64,000 nt of DNA, from positions 85,791 through 149,790 of the forward strand of contig NBIV01000206.1 in the NCBI GenBank assembly GCA_003194525.1. Reading direction: 5' to 3'. Under the pieces are notes generated by a model. It was not told where the DNA came from and made no database searches. It saw only the letters and a program-made list of their open reading frames with translations. Origin of the DNA: Gracilariopsis chorda (Eukaryota; Rhodophyta; Florideophyceae; Gracilariales; Gracilariaceae). This document shows, piece after piece, positions 1-11,670 of the stretch (its first letter is position 1; every line of letters starts with the position of its first letter). The position numbers were made by a program, and so were the translations under genes.

Positions 1-661
1 CAATCCTTCGGTAGGGTAGATCTGGGAAATCCACTCGAACCATAATTTGATTTTTTATTTGCAGATCTAATGCATTTCTGGCCAAGTTGTCTACCAGATC
101 ATTCCAAATAAATCCATAATGACTAACCCATAATGACTTGGGACCTGAAGCAATCTACATACAAACGTTGCTAATATCGTAGAGAATACTAGAAACCCGC
201 TGCACAGAGAATGGCTGATTACGCACAGCCCCTCCAAAATTTCAACGACCCTTTTTGACTCATATACTAGCCTTATGTGTGGCATGCAGCCATTTCTAAT
301 CCTTGTGGGTACGTTTTTCATGGCGCAAAATAGATTGCCTTTGTCTCAGCAAAATCAAACATGTTCTTACTCTGGCTGTTGCAATTCCGACTTCTCGAGT
401 CATGAATCCTTTCCACTAAACTGCTAAAGCACTTTCTCTACCCCTGAAATCTTCATCATCCTCCACTTCAATGTATGTCCTTCAGCGTCCCGTATTCCTT
501 CTCCATTTTCACTTATCTCGTTAGCCATTACATATCCATCATCATACGGAATGACGACATCCGGTTGTCGTTTCTTTCTTTCATGAAATATGCAAAGTGT
601 GGCCTAATGTTTTCAAAAGCTTTTAGGATAGCTGACAGGTTCCTTACACCCTCCTTCATCC
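1..661. other. No recognisable gene
   Basis: Left flank of the outermost LTR. Only short unrelated reading frames are present, and no motif, RNA gene or repeat shared with the rest of the window was recognised. Confidence 0.4.
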
Positions 662-1466
662 TGTGGTGCAAAACTGCTCAAGCGGATATGAAAACGAGAG
701 GTGTCCAAATCCTTTCCTCTGTAAAGCGTAGACTCGGCGATAGAGAGCTCCGATATCATGGGCACTAGCCGAGTGTAACTTCAGGCGATCGCATGTTGAC
801 TTGCGGACGCAGCGAGATTGCAAGTGAACGAATTTTTATCCACAAACGGTAGATTCCGAAGAAAAGGGGGGCCAGATGGCGTACAGAAATGGAACTTATC
901 CTGACCTGAAGAGGTGGAAAAAGGGGGGAAAACAAGTCAAACCTTAGACACTGGGACAATCGCAACCTCTAGGACAGAGTAGAGAAATATCCTGAGAAAG
1001 AAGAACAGAAATACACAAACAATAAATAACACCGTTGGCATGGGCTCAGTCTTCAGAAAGCCAGGTCGGGTACTCCAGCCGAAAGCAACACGGATGCTCA
1101 GAGAATTTATGTAATGGTCGCGTCTTTGCAACATTGAGTAAAACGAAACCGGGTTCAGTTTTCTTCCTGGGGGCGATGGTGAAGCCATCGCTTAACTGGG
1201 ATCACTGCTAGACACAAGTCTTGAAAATGACTAATAATTACACAACAATTTCGGCACACACGCCCAGTCAAGCTATACACGTGTGTGTGACTCTATGGCT
1301 CCGAAGGCAATCTGCCAAAGCAGTGGCTTCTCCTAAACGTATTCCACTACATCCACACTCCCAGAAAGACCACCGATCATGCATCTATGATATCCCATAC
1401 GGACAACCAACGATATCCAGGATATCTCTCACGTCGCATCCCAGGTCATGCCACTCATGCACTTGA
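662..1466 (-). repeat. Outer left LTR of decayed Ty3/gypsy element (3' LTR)
   Basis: The segment starts TGTGGTGCAAAAC and ends near TGCACTTGA, like the LTRs of element A (start TGTGGTGCAA, end TTGCACTTCA). It is about 805 bp, against 807 bp in A. Its closest relative in the window is the LTR at 40657-42545. The two share the early block GTGTCCAAATCC/GTTGTCCAAATCC, the AACAATAAATAAC block and the run around GGCACACACGCCC. They are therefore the likely outer pair. The right edge is uncertain by a few bases because the copy is old, and no target duplication survives. Confidence 0.7.
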
Positions 1467-1981
1467 ATCAAATATGACTGTTCGGTACCAGCTCTATATG
1501 AGTCGAGTCCTTCCTTCATGCCGAAGAGCCCATTGCATTACAGCTCTTCGTTACTCAATGCTAGGACCAACTTTGTTTGAGCGGCAAAAAAACACGAAGA
1601 GGTGCATAATTACGTAATCCAGGGTCAACGATCACCAAATCTCCTGATCCTTCACGCACTAATGAGTTGCAACTCATTACCATCGATACAACATCTCTCG
1701 CCCTTAGCGATTCATACATCCATCGAATGAACCAACCTAACAAACCGGGAGATCCTAGCAATGGTTATTCCACTAATCAGCGAAGCAGACCTTTGCAGCA
1801 CCAACTCACAGCTACAGCTCGGCTGTTCGTTCCGGTACAACCCCGGTTCCACACTACGTCTCTTAGGACGTCAGCCTGGGCGCATCCGGGTACTACGAGA
1901 TCTTCTGACCCGATGCAACAGAAATCTCTCACTGCAACCGATGAAATCAACTGGAAAGCAGCTCCAGCACCTACGGTTGAA
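1467..1981. other. Unassigned stretch next to truncated integrase
   Basis: In a complete element this space would hold the antisense gene, the chromodomain and most of the integrase. None is recognisable. The integrase reading frame stops matching just after its FYW motif near position 2020, so a deletion or heavy decay is likely here. Confidence 0.35.
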
Positions 1982-4085
1982 CTATGCTACGAAAGGTGGC
2001 CCGTATACGTAACCCCAGTAGAAATGTCGACATAACGTCGTGTAGAGCCTCCTTTCACCAGGGTGAGCAGCTAACTTCGACAAATGCGAGAGATGTAATT
2101 CTCTCGATTGGAGGGCATAGAGAACCAAGATGTGTAGCGAAGAATAAACAGTTCTTACCAAGGAGCCTTGAGAGTCCACTCCAAAAGGATTGTTAGCGCC
2201 TCCATTGAGTTGGGTACGAATCTTCGTAAAAAACTGGGTCACCATATTGTTCGCAGATCATCTCTTCGCAGTTGATCGGTGTGAACGATCCGGTATCCGG
2301 TTCGTTACCGTCAGCAAGTAGCAGACCATCAACAATATCATCCGAAACCAGATCAGAGTTTGAACTCTTTTCGAGAGCAAAACAAGGGATATCATCGCCA
2401 TTGACGGGTAAGGTTTCCGCTTCCGTTCCTAGACGGGATAGGACATCATTCTGGGCATTTGGAGAACCCTTCTTATAGTCTACCTCGTAATCGAACCCAG
2501 CCAGGCGCAGTCTCTAACGCATCAGGCGGCCCGAAGGCTCCGTGACGGTCATTAATCAACGCAAAGCGGAATGGCCCGTATTAATGGTGAAGTGCGTACC
2601 CATAAGATATGGTCTGAGTGTTTGAATAGGCCATACCAAGGCGAGGCATTCTTTTTCCGAGACTGACTAATACCATTCGTGGCTGTTTAGTGTTCTACAC
2701 CAAAAACCGATTGGTTTCCGTTCCCCATCGGGTTTCGTCTCGAATATCGCACAAAACATTTGGTAGTCACTCACGTCTGTATCCACGATATAAAGTAACC
2801 CAACCTTAGGCAACGATAATATCGGTGCAGAGGTGACATTCGTCTTAAGAGAGATGAAAGCTTCTACCTGTGCAGGGTTAAGGAGCCCATTTTTAACGGC
2901 TGTCTTCTTCTGAGAAGATCATTGAGTGGTCCCACAATCTTTGCGAAGCTTGGATTGAACCGTCTATACACGTTACATAACCCTAGAAAAGAGCGAAGTT
3001 CGGTTTGGGTTGTCAGTTGCTTGGCCTCTTTCAGAGATTTGACCCGAGTTTCCTGAATCAGAAAGCGCTCAAAGCGTGTGACGTGGCCCAGGTACGTAAC
3101 CAAATCCGTAAAGAATTCGCATTTCCTTAGCTTGAGGTTACTTCAGCATCACGCAACGTATTCTTGATTCTATGAACGTGTTCTAAATGACCATCTAAGT
3201 TGTTGAAGAAGATTATGATATCTCCAGGGTAGACGAGACATAGTCGCCATTTGAAGCGGGCTAGGAGGATATCCAATGCACGCTGGAAAGTAGCGGGACC
3301 CACATTGCATACGCTTCAAGCGGTACAAACCTGAATGGCAGACGAAAGCAGTCTTATCAAGGTCTTCCGGCCGTACTGGTACTTGCCAGTATCCCCGGTT
3401 TGCGGCCAATGTGGAAAACACAGTTGCCTCCCCAAGAGAGTCAATGTACTCGTCCATTCGCGGTACGGAGTACACGTCTTTCACGGTGGCTGCGTTAAGG
3501 CGACGGTTGTCGATGCAAAAATGCCACATCCCATCGGGTTGCGGACCTGGTAGTACTGGAGATGCCCACGGTGATTGAGCTGGCTCTATCACGCCTTCGC
3601 GGAGCATTCTATCCACATCAAACAGTTCCCCCTCACTTGCCTTGGGGCTTGATCTAAAGGGGTGTTGAGAAATCAAATCGGCTTTGTGTCTGGTAACAAG
3701 TCAATCCGGTGTTCCTTGGCCAAAACCTCCCCGATGGTTTTATCCCACATTGATTTGAACTCTCACAACACATTTCACAAATTCTCGCGGTGTGAATCCG
3801 GGACATGTCCTAGATCCAGATCTTCTAATTCCTTTACAGTGTCAAAATTTTCGTAACTCATAGGAACGCCTTCCTTTCCGAATACTTCGTGCTGAACGAC
3901 TCCCCAGAACAGTGGGAACACACCCCCTGCTTAGCATGAGACGTATCGTTTGGTTCTTGAATTAATCTGAGTACATCGGCTGCGCACATCTTCGTAGGGA
4001 TTAAAGCCGTTGGATGTGGTAGTACAGTACCATATACTTGGTTCTTCGTCAGAGACTGAGGCGTCTTGCCAAAGTTGGCTATCAA
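1982..4085 (-). pseudogene. pol: Decayed Ty3/gypsy pol (RT, RNase H, start of integrase)
   Basis: Minus-strand fragments match element A's pol in order. 3676-3170 holds the RT block with EGVIEPAQSPWASPV and RMDEYIDSLGEATVFS. 3103-2864 holds the RT thumb with TELRSFLGLCNVYRRF. 2245-1982 holds the integrase zinc-binding region with ELHLSHLSKLAAHPGERRLY, ending at FYW. The RT catalytic YLDD site near 3230 reads YPGD, and the frame changes several times, so no active enzyme can be made. The remaining integrase and chromodomain are missing on the left. The RNase H part (about 2860-2480) is only faintly visible. Confidence 0.85.
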
Positions 4086-4125
4086 GACCTGAAAGGCGTT
4101 TTCATTTGAAATCTAAGCGACACCG

Positions 4126-4826
4126 TTAACCAGCGCCCATTGATACTTCTAGTACAATGAGGTGAGCGGTTGAACAACACTCAATTCTCTTGGGGCGGCA
4201 CTTAGTGATACCCAGGCCTGTGATTTGGGCGGTATAGGTATTTGCCGTCGGAGACGTAGCTTGGGCGACTCTTTTGGAGGTGACGAATCCTGGAAGGGGG
4301 CCGGAAGCGGAACCAGCTTGGATGAGGCACGCCGCAACGTACGACGAACTATCGGAATTATGGAACAATCTTCTAGTTCATATTCTCGGGCATGCGGACG
4401 AATTGACTTTACGAAGCGGTCGCAGAAGTCACATCCCAAGCTGAAGGGGGCCGCATGCGTCTTACAGACGATGAAATCAAGCTGCATCGAACATTTATCA
4501 ATTCTGATCATCAGAGGAACCGTACTAGCCGTCCTTAACGGGTTGTTTTTGGTATCAGCAACGTCCATGACGGGTCCTTGTCAGCCAGGACAACGCACTT
4601 CAGAGGGTAAGAGAGATTCGACAATGAAATGGAAGCCAGCACCTGTATCTAAAATAAACAGATGACGCACCATATACTGGGCGGAAAGGCTACCGTCAGC
4701 GAAAAACTTGTAGTTTGGCTGGGCCATTACCATGACTCTATCCGGGGACAGATGATTCCTACACAGTATCCACGGGCGACGTAACTCACCGAGGTGAGCT
4801 GCGTTCACATATGCAGTGGTCAACAA
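4126..4826 (-). pseudogene. Decayed retroelement aspartic protease
   Basis: Two minus-strand pieces in different frames. 4826-4581 contains the active-site stretch FILDTGAGFHFIVESLLP. 4568-4149 contains SLGCDFCDRFVKSIRP followed by IIPIVRRTL. Element A has the same blocks in one frame (LDTGAGPNFVVESLLP and ILGCDYCDRFVDAIRP). The catalytic Asp-Thr-Gly is preserved, but the frame is broken near 4575. It lies between gag (right) and pol (left), as expected for a minus-strand element. Confidence 0.82.
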
Positions 4827-4921
4827 CTTCCTTGAAAGTATTTTGACCAGAAAATGAGGCTTTGACGCCTCGCGCGCCGATGACCTCGACTCAGGCGCCT
4901 CTCTTAAAGAGACTCCCCCAC

Positions 4922-7014
4922 TCAGCTTTCTTGAGCGGCATCTGTCTTCACGGGAACAACATTCTGCGGCATAAGAAAGACCTGCGGAGACGGTTGCTGA
5001 GAAATAGAACCATCCACTGGAGCGATATGACTCGCAGAAGCGGTTGCCGGGGAGGAACCAGTATTAGGTACCGCAACAGATTTGACTGGTCTAAACTTAC
5101 GAAGAAACTCGGTCTTCGCACGTAAGTACGAAGTGACAAGTTCTGATTTCTGTTCTTCCGGGGCCGGGATTTCATAGTTAATAACCACTTTGGGCATCTC
5201 CCTCAGATTCATAATACACTGTGAGGCCGTGTGTCCATGGTCGTAAAAAAGGTAACAGATCAACTTTTGGAGTTTCCCGATGTTTCGGTTGTCTTGAAAC
5301 CTCGCCGCCGACGCGTGCGTATCTATCCAACAAGGTCTCTGGTACCGACTTCCGTCAGCATACGAAACATGTGGGCTGCAAAAGCGGTGGCGATCTGCAT
5401 ACAGCAATAGACTATCCAGTTCCACCGAGGGTTCTGTCGTAGACGGGAGCTCCGTTGTGGGTTTGGAAACCAGATCATACGGATTGAGATATACATTATC
5501 AACCTCACGTCGAGAGTACTCCTGGGGCAGTAATGAAAATTATGAACGGATGAACTCCATGTTTAGGGCCTGGGATCTGACTCGGCTTCCGGAGCGGGCG
5601 CGTAAGGCATCTCCTTCCACCTTCGTGTACGGCACCAACTCTAAGTAGGTAATTTCGTCCTGTCTTCTCGATTTTGGGCTAGAAGAGTGCGAATACTCAG
5701 ATCTAATCCGTCGATGTACATCGTACAACGCTCGCTAGCGGAATAAACATTGCCACATCGGTGAAAGGCCTTGTTCAGTCTAATTGAGTATTCGGTCTCC
5801 GTTTCCTTCGGGCGTTGCTTAGTATAGCGCAGGGACAGGATGGCTTCCTGAATTGCGGTTTCTGTCGCATAAGAGCGTAGCAAATACTGAACAGCTTCGG
5901 GCCAACAGGTGACCCCTCCCTCAGAGGGGCAAGACGAACCTTTTACAGATTTGAATTGATATTCTGCAATTCTACGTAGAACGTACGGTAGAGCAATGTA
6001 AGCTTGTCCTTCACTCATGCTGAGGATGTTTGCCTCCACTCCAAAGCGTGAAAGAAAATCCAAAACGAGAGTCGGATCATCTGTAGTGAATTTCTGGTTG
6101 CAAAAAAAACAAAGCCATCCACTCGATGCGGTCTTTTACTTTTCCGGTTCTAAGGGGTGTAGAATCCAATTAGAATTCTGTCAAACGGTAATACTGGTAC
6201 GATAAAGCTTCCTGCAAAAGGGGTTAGTAGGTTTCAGTTCCTTCAAACTGGAGTGCTCCCTTCTCTTCTGACGAGCTCAAATCTCACCATGAGTGGCTGC
6301 CGAACGACGCAAATGCGATAAACAAGCACGAAAATAACCGTCAGCAGACGAGTCAGAAGAAGGGGATTCCGCAGAGCAGTTAGAGTTCACCGATGACCGG
6401 GACGAGTCCGAGTCATATTCGTCGTCATTCAGCTTTCTGGGGCGGTTCTTCGTGCGAGCACCATCACCATGACGATGCAAAACCACAGCTGGTGTGTCTG
6501 CGAGGTTTTCATCAGCTCTGATGCTATTTTCAGACGTCTCAAGACGGGACAGAACTCGTTTAAACTTCGAGTCAACGTCCCTCACTATATCTGGTTAACC
6601 TCTCAAAACCTCCAAAAATGAATTACCAGCAGTCCGTAAAGTACGTAGATCTTCAGAGACACCTCAAACAAGATCAGCATCAATCCTCATACAGAGTTCA
6701 TAAACCTCATTGGTGAGAGGAGAGTGAGAACTTTCAATAATCGAGATCTGGGCTTGAAGGTTCTGCACTTTTGCCTCCATCTCGACAAACAGTGCGTCTT
6801 TCTCTGCAGCGACGGGCACCGACCTCCTAAACGGGGCATCCAACGAACCAGAAACTGGGAATTGGGACGACTTAGTCGATGGTTTCCTGCTTCCACATCT
6901 GCGGTTACCACCATTTGAGCCTTTGAGAACTGACTGCGAGCGCAGGGTCAAATCAACACTAATTTTTTGCGGCTTGGGCTGGCCGGAACAACAGGATCCA
7001 TTTCCAGGACCCAT
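4922..7014 (-). pseudogene. gag: Decayed Ty3/gypsy gag
   Basis: Pieces in gag order, read right to left. 7014-6664 is a basic N-terminus with a coiled-coil-like stretch (MEAKVQNLQAQISIIES). 6585-6277 has a Ser/Asp-rich segment. 6063-5641 is the capsid-like block, with GGVTCWPEAVQYLLRSYAT and NKAFHRCGNVY shared with element A. 5425-4922 has the nucleocapsid knuckle, in which CYLFYDHGHTASQC has lost its second cysteine (C-x2-F instead of C-x2-C). In this copy the coiled coil and Ser/Asp-rich parts share one frame. That shows where element A's gag has shifted frame. Confidence 0.82.
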
Positions 7015-7261
7015 TGGTGGACACTGAAACTTAGATGGAACAGAAAACTATCAGAAACAGCCAAAACAGGTAATGTGGAATTAGCGACCTTTACTCATAA
7101 GAGGTACCACGCAATCACTTGAGGAAGAACACACCCGAAAAATCGATGATCCTCAACAACACAGCTGGTCACAACACAATTCTAAACTTCAACGTGTAGT
7201 TTGGAAACCCATTAGCCCATCTGGTAAACCAAGAACAAAATTACACTTTGCTGGTATTCTT

Positions 7262-7274
7262 GGTCAGGAGACCA
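7262..7274 (-). promoter_or_regulatory. Primer binding site
   Basis: GGTCAGGAGACCA lies three bases left of the LTR at 7278. On the element's own strand it reads TGG first. It matches the same site in element A (GGTCGGGAGACCA) with one change, so the family uses one tRNA primer. The 7015-7261 stretch to the left is untranslated leader with no recognisable gene. Confidence 0.75.
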
Positions 7275-7277
7275 GTT

Positions 7278-8047
7278 TGTGGTACAATGCACCAGGGCAG
7301 GAGCTGGCACACAAGGGTGTTCGATGTCCTCCTCTATAAGGTAGCGAAGCGATAAAACCACCTTTGGTGAGCAAATGAAGCCGGTTGTAAAGCCGGGACT
7401 CACCGTCACGACGGGCATACAGGTTTAAGAACCAAGAATACTGAGAAGTCGGAAGCGGGAAAATGTGGCGACACACGAGTGGTGGGCGTTGGGCAAGGGC
7501 GGCACGGTATCTACAAGAGTGGAGCGGTAGTGAACAAGGCAATGGTAATCACCAGTAATAACCGTACAGTGGTACCTGTGTACGGGGGAAAGCAGCAACA
7601 ACCGCAGTACAAGCGCACACAAAAATAAACACAATAGTGGTAAGAATGTGTTGAAAACTCGACGTGGTGGTTAAGGAGTCCTGCACTAGATAACGTCTCT
7701 CCGGACGGAGGAAAACACTCACCAAGGGTTTTGAGTCAGAGCCGACACTTTGTTGCCGCGTTTACTTCAACCGGGGCGACTGGAGCTCACACACATAAGT
7801 AGTGGTGGTCAGCGCCCTGACAGTACAGTGAAATTACCTAATAATATCTCTAATCGAGTGTCTAATACTACACACGTGTGGCACCTGCAAGCAATGCTGC
7901 GCACTACTCCTGCATCCCCAATTGGGGCCCTTCCAACGGAAACTGAGTACCAGTGCATTACTCATACTTCAAAGTAGGGAGGTGAGCATCGCCAAAGCGG
8001 GATATGAAACCAAGTAGTGCTGATACCGCTGAAAGCGTTGCACTTCA
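7278..8047 (-). repeat. Middle LTR of tandem/nested Ty3/gypsy elements
   Basis: It begins TGTGGTACAATGC directly after the primer binding site and ends GTTGCACTTCA, the same ending as element A's LTR (770 bp). On its right, position 8048 begins sequence equivalent to the region that follows A's 3' LTR, including an ATGGG start at about 8077. So this one LTR serves as 5' LTR for the element on its left and 3' LTR for the element on its right. It differs more from the two outer LTRs than they do from each other. Confidence 0.78.
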
Positions 8048-8076
8048 CCTTTAACCTACACGCGTCTACGCAGCAT

Positions 8077-9500
8077 GGGAGTGAGGGAAAGGGAGCAGAG
8101 GTTTTGTTCCAGGTGATCACCACTAAGCGACGTTCTGTCGGTTTATGAGAAGCAGGAGTAGAAACCCACCGTCCAGTTTGCTGAGACTTCGCGTGGTTCT
8201 CGGCACCGTATGCAGTAAGGATGTGCAGCAAGAACCTACGAAGACGGCGATAAGAGTAAGCGCACTGGATAACTACGAAGATGAAACGCAACTGCAAGGT
8301 TGTAGCAAGAGACCCTATTGCTCACGGTGAGCTTTTCCTCAGGTCCAGCTCGTTTGATCTGGAAGCAGTGCTCAAGGACAGACTCATCGACACGTACAAC
8401 GACAAACAGTGGGTTCCGGATGACTTGCCGGTATCCGTTGTTCCATACCGGAATTGGCACAAGGACATTACAGTTTTTACTGCTATTCTCGTACGAGGCC
8501 GCTCCGACAACGCTCTGAAAGCCCATGGTCACATGGGTCGCATCGCGTATGAGCGATTGTTTCGCATTCCAAATGAGATCCCGGTCCTTCCATCCCACGG
8601 CTTCGATTTGGTTCTATTCCGCACTCTCGGTGAGGTGCCGTACGGACGAGGTTTGGCCAAGGATTTAGAAGACACCTATGTTTACACTGGAACCATTCAT
8701 CTTTATCAGGACCTCATGTTTTGGGCAAGGGCAATAATTCGGTTGGCGTTGCAATCTCTGCGGCGAAGCTCACAGTATGCGTTCTTGCAGATGCTCCGAA
8801 TCGAGCAGAAGCAGCGATTCTGATCCAGAGAACTCATGCTGTACCAGAAAGTAGAGTTGGAACAGATTCTATCGTGACATGGGCGGTACCTAAATGTTCC
8901 GTTGCGTGACTTCTGGCCTAAGGTCGAAGTATGCCGGGGGTGTTATGCCGAGCTTCCCCTTGCATCACCTATCTGGGATCCAGGTTCCTCCAAATTTCAT
9001 TGAATTGGCTATGGAGTCTCCTCGCAACCAAGTGTTCGATCCATGTGGCGGCATATCTTCTCTGAGAAGTATATGACCAGTGTCGTATCTGGTACTTTCC
9101 AGAGGTCCTTGGGCAGTCTATCCTGAATTTGGGCCTTACCAATGTCCTCAGACCTTACTGCAACGCAGCGGAGGTAGCAGGGATTATCGATATTTCGGAC
9201 GTAACCGACTGGAGTGCAGTCACTCTGGGGCACTGTTCGGAGGTCTTCAGCAGGTTAACTATTCCGGGCATGGCGCCGCCGTTAGAGATTTTATCTTATT
9301 TGACCCATGGGAATAGGAACGTATCTCCGCACCAGAGGTGGCTGATCTCGTTGAATTTCAAAATCGATTCACAACGGTCATCTCACCGGTTATGTCTTCA
9401 TGGAAGAGTACCGGGAAATAGTGGATGCCGATGATCCAATGGTAGAAAATGAAGAGATGAACGACAAGCTCGATATAACTGGCGACGTCAGAGAGCCCTA
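8077..9500 (+). pseudogene. Decayed copy of the antisense gene of the A family
   Basis: Plus-strand fragments match the 595-codon gene of element A at 53387-55174. 8281-8823 aligns over RIAYERLFRIPNEIPVLP, then FRTLGEVPYGRGL, then SLRRSSQYAFLQML. 9129-9434 carries AEVAGIIDISDVTDWSAVTL, against EEVLQLLGYIDSVSWSEVPL in A. A third frame near 9285 has RDFILFDPWE, against GDFIYFDPWEF. It opens close to the LTR end, as in A. Several frameshifts make it a pseudogene, but the position, strand and sequence match show the gene is an old, stable part of the family. Function is unknown. Confidence 0.78.
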
Positions 9501-9930
9501 CATCGTGACTTTTATCATCGTGGCGAGGGTACTGCACCAATGGCGATTCTGAAGCATGTGGGGCTGCTGTCACCGTCGGTGGCGGTGCCAGTACGGATCC
9601 GTAGGCTGAGGTAGTCCGTTAATTCCTCCGAGGCCATGGTGTAGCCGTTTTAGACACGGTGAATGACGTCGCCGATCCCCAGGCGACTCCTTCCCAGCAT
9701 ATAGACAGTTGATGGTTTTTCCCATGAAACAACATAACGGCCGCCCCTTGGTAGCCATATTGTAGTCGCTAGTTTCCAAGTAAATCATACGTGCACCGTA
9801 GCTCTGGTCTTCTTCTCTTCTAAGATCCTGTTCTTATTCACTTCCGTTTCAATCCACGTTGTGTCGTCCGCTTCGTGTCCCGTGCACGACCATTGTCCCC
9901 TACGTAGAGGTTCAGCCAAATTGAGCACGG
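9501..9930. other. Decayed spacer between antisense gene and chromodomain
   Basis: It corresponds to the end of the antisense gene and the 3' untranslated spacer of element A. No intact reading frame is recognisable. Confidence 0.4.
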
Positions 9931-10218
9931 CTAACTGTCCTTGGTGTCGGAGGCCGGTTTTTTGCGGTGGTATTGTAGGCCCTTCGAGCGTGGAAGGTGG
10001 TCAATTGGTTCGAAGTGATCCTCGTCAGGGGAGAACTCGTAACCGCGGATTCTGTACAGCACTTCGCCTTTTCGGTTCAAGTCAGGACTCACGAATTTTT
10101 GAATATCGAGTTCCTCGTCATAAACCTCCCATGAATCCTGCGGCTCCTCAGAGGTTGCCTGGACTTCCCTAGGTGCAAAAGGTTTGATTGATACCTTTGG
10201 TGTGAGGAACCCTGTCAA
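9931..10218 (-). pseudogene. Chromodomain remnant (end of pol)
   Basis: The minus-strand frame reads YDEELDIQKFVS, then GEVLYRIRGYEFSPDEDHFE and PIDHLPRSKGLQYHRK. It lines up with the C-terminal chromodomain of element A (YRVRWYGYDPSGDTWEPIEH, LPRSQIVRYHRQ). One expected aromatic is changed (RIRGYEF for RVRWYGY), and the Trp of DTWEP is Phe. Known role in chromoviruses: recognition of modified histones to direct integration. The copy is decayed. Confidence 0.82.
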
Positions 10219-11670
10219 GCGGAGCTTGAAAGCCCCAAATCGGTTGTCTCAGATCCTCATATCACCTGACGATAGTTAAGCGTTCTGCACATCAAAAACA
10301 AGTCCCTGGGAGTCCCATTGTATCCTTTTCAAGTGCAATTTGTTCTGAGTCTTTAATTCATCTTGGCGTCCCTCGAAACGGTCTGTCGGAGGCAGGAGAA
10401 CTTCTCGAAGTATGAATGTGGTCCGCTCCGGCGGTGTACTTCTCGATGTGAGTGTAGCTGCGTTGCACTTCCTTAGTGAGTGGTGTAATTTCAAGTAACG
10501 TGGAGCCGGCTCCGTGTCTTGTCTGAGCCTATAAGCATCTACGGTTTTGGAGTGCAGCAGTGTACCATTGTCAACAGGTGGGGTCTCGTCTGCCAATGAA
10601 CGTTCATGGTCTGACGAGTGCGTGTCACGTGCACCCTAGTCTCCGGAATAAGTAGTGCTTCCCGTGTAACACAGCGATCTTTTTTGCGGAGGCAACTCTA
10701 CGTCGCATCGTGGCACTTCAATCGGCTCCGAACGAGCTTCCGGTTGTGGTACACGAACTCGCTTTGTCACAAATGACTTCGTTTCATGTTTCTTGCGGTA
10801 TTCCTCTACTATCATGGTATCCCACTATTCGAAAGAGTTCCCCTTCAGGGCGTCCATTTTCCCTCACCCGGGTCTGCAGAAACCAAGTGCCTCGTGGGCA
10901 ACCCAGCAGTGGTGCCCTGGACACCAATTAACGCGACATCCTGTGGATCGATGAAGTAGGTGAACCACTCACTTGGGAACGTGTCGGCCAAAATCGTAGT
11001 TTCCGTGACCCTCACGGCATTATCGGCACCGTGAACTCCGGAATGTGGCGAGGAATTCGACGGAGTAGCGGTATTGTCCTGACCTGTAACCGGTGTGCCC
11101 TGCGACAGGAGCTCCGAAGACTACGTATCCAATAGCGCTAGCTTCCTCCCCTGAGGTGAAAGGACGGGAGCCATGATGTGAGAAGATGGAAGAACCAGTG
11201 CTATTGTGGACAATAAGGGGCCGCTTCAGACGGTGACCGCTTCGGCGGCAACGAGAAGTCTGTAGGGCCCCGTTGCAGGTGGAGTAAGATTAACTGCTTC
11301 AAAATGGGGTCCGCGGGAAGTTGAGGAGGGTTTTTATTGGTGGTGAGATCTGGTACCGGGGATAGCCAAGATACTGTTAGGGGTTTGACGGACTAATCTG
11401 ACGATGGCTGGCGCTACCGTAACTCGGTCACTCGAACTGCGTTCATGCACACCTTTGATATCAAAGACTAAAGTGGTGCCGGAATCGTTGGTTGAAACTA
11501 CACGGTACGCTTAATTATGGATAAGGGAGAGTGTATGTCCCTATCGTTTCGGGAATATAATATTCCTTTTGAAGAAAGACATAATCGTCTTCCCGTGTCT
11601 GCACGATAGATCCGGAAACTTGGTCGTCAAAATCACGCTTGTAGCGCTCCTGGACGCTCTCTACGGCTTT
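10219..11670 (-). pseudogene. Decayed linker between integrase and chromodomain
   Basis: It occupies the place of the roughly 480-residue low-complexity linker in element A's pol. Only short frames remain (for example 10596-10276 on the minus strand), with Pro/Thr/Arg-rich composition. No domain is recognised. Confidence 0.5.

Noticed and set aside
662-8047. 662-1466 and 7278-8047 as the LTR pair of one element
   Set aside because: 662-1466 matches 40657-42545 far better than 7278-8047, although the gene order alone would have suggested the closer pair.
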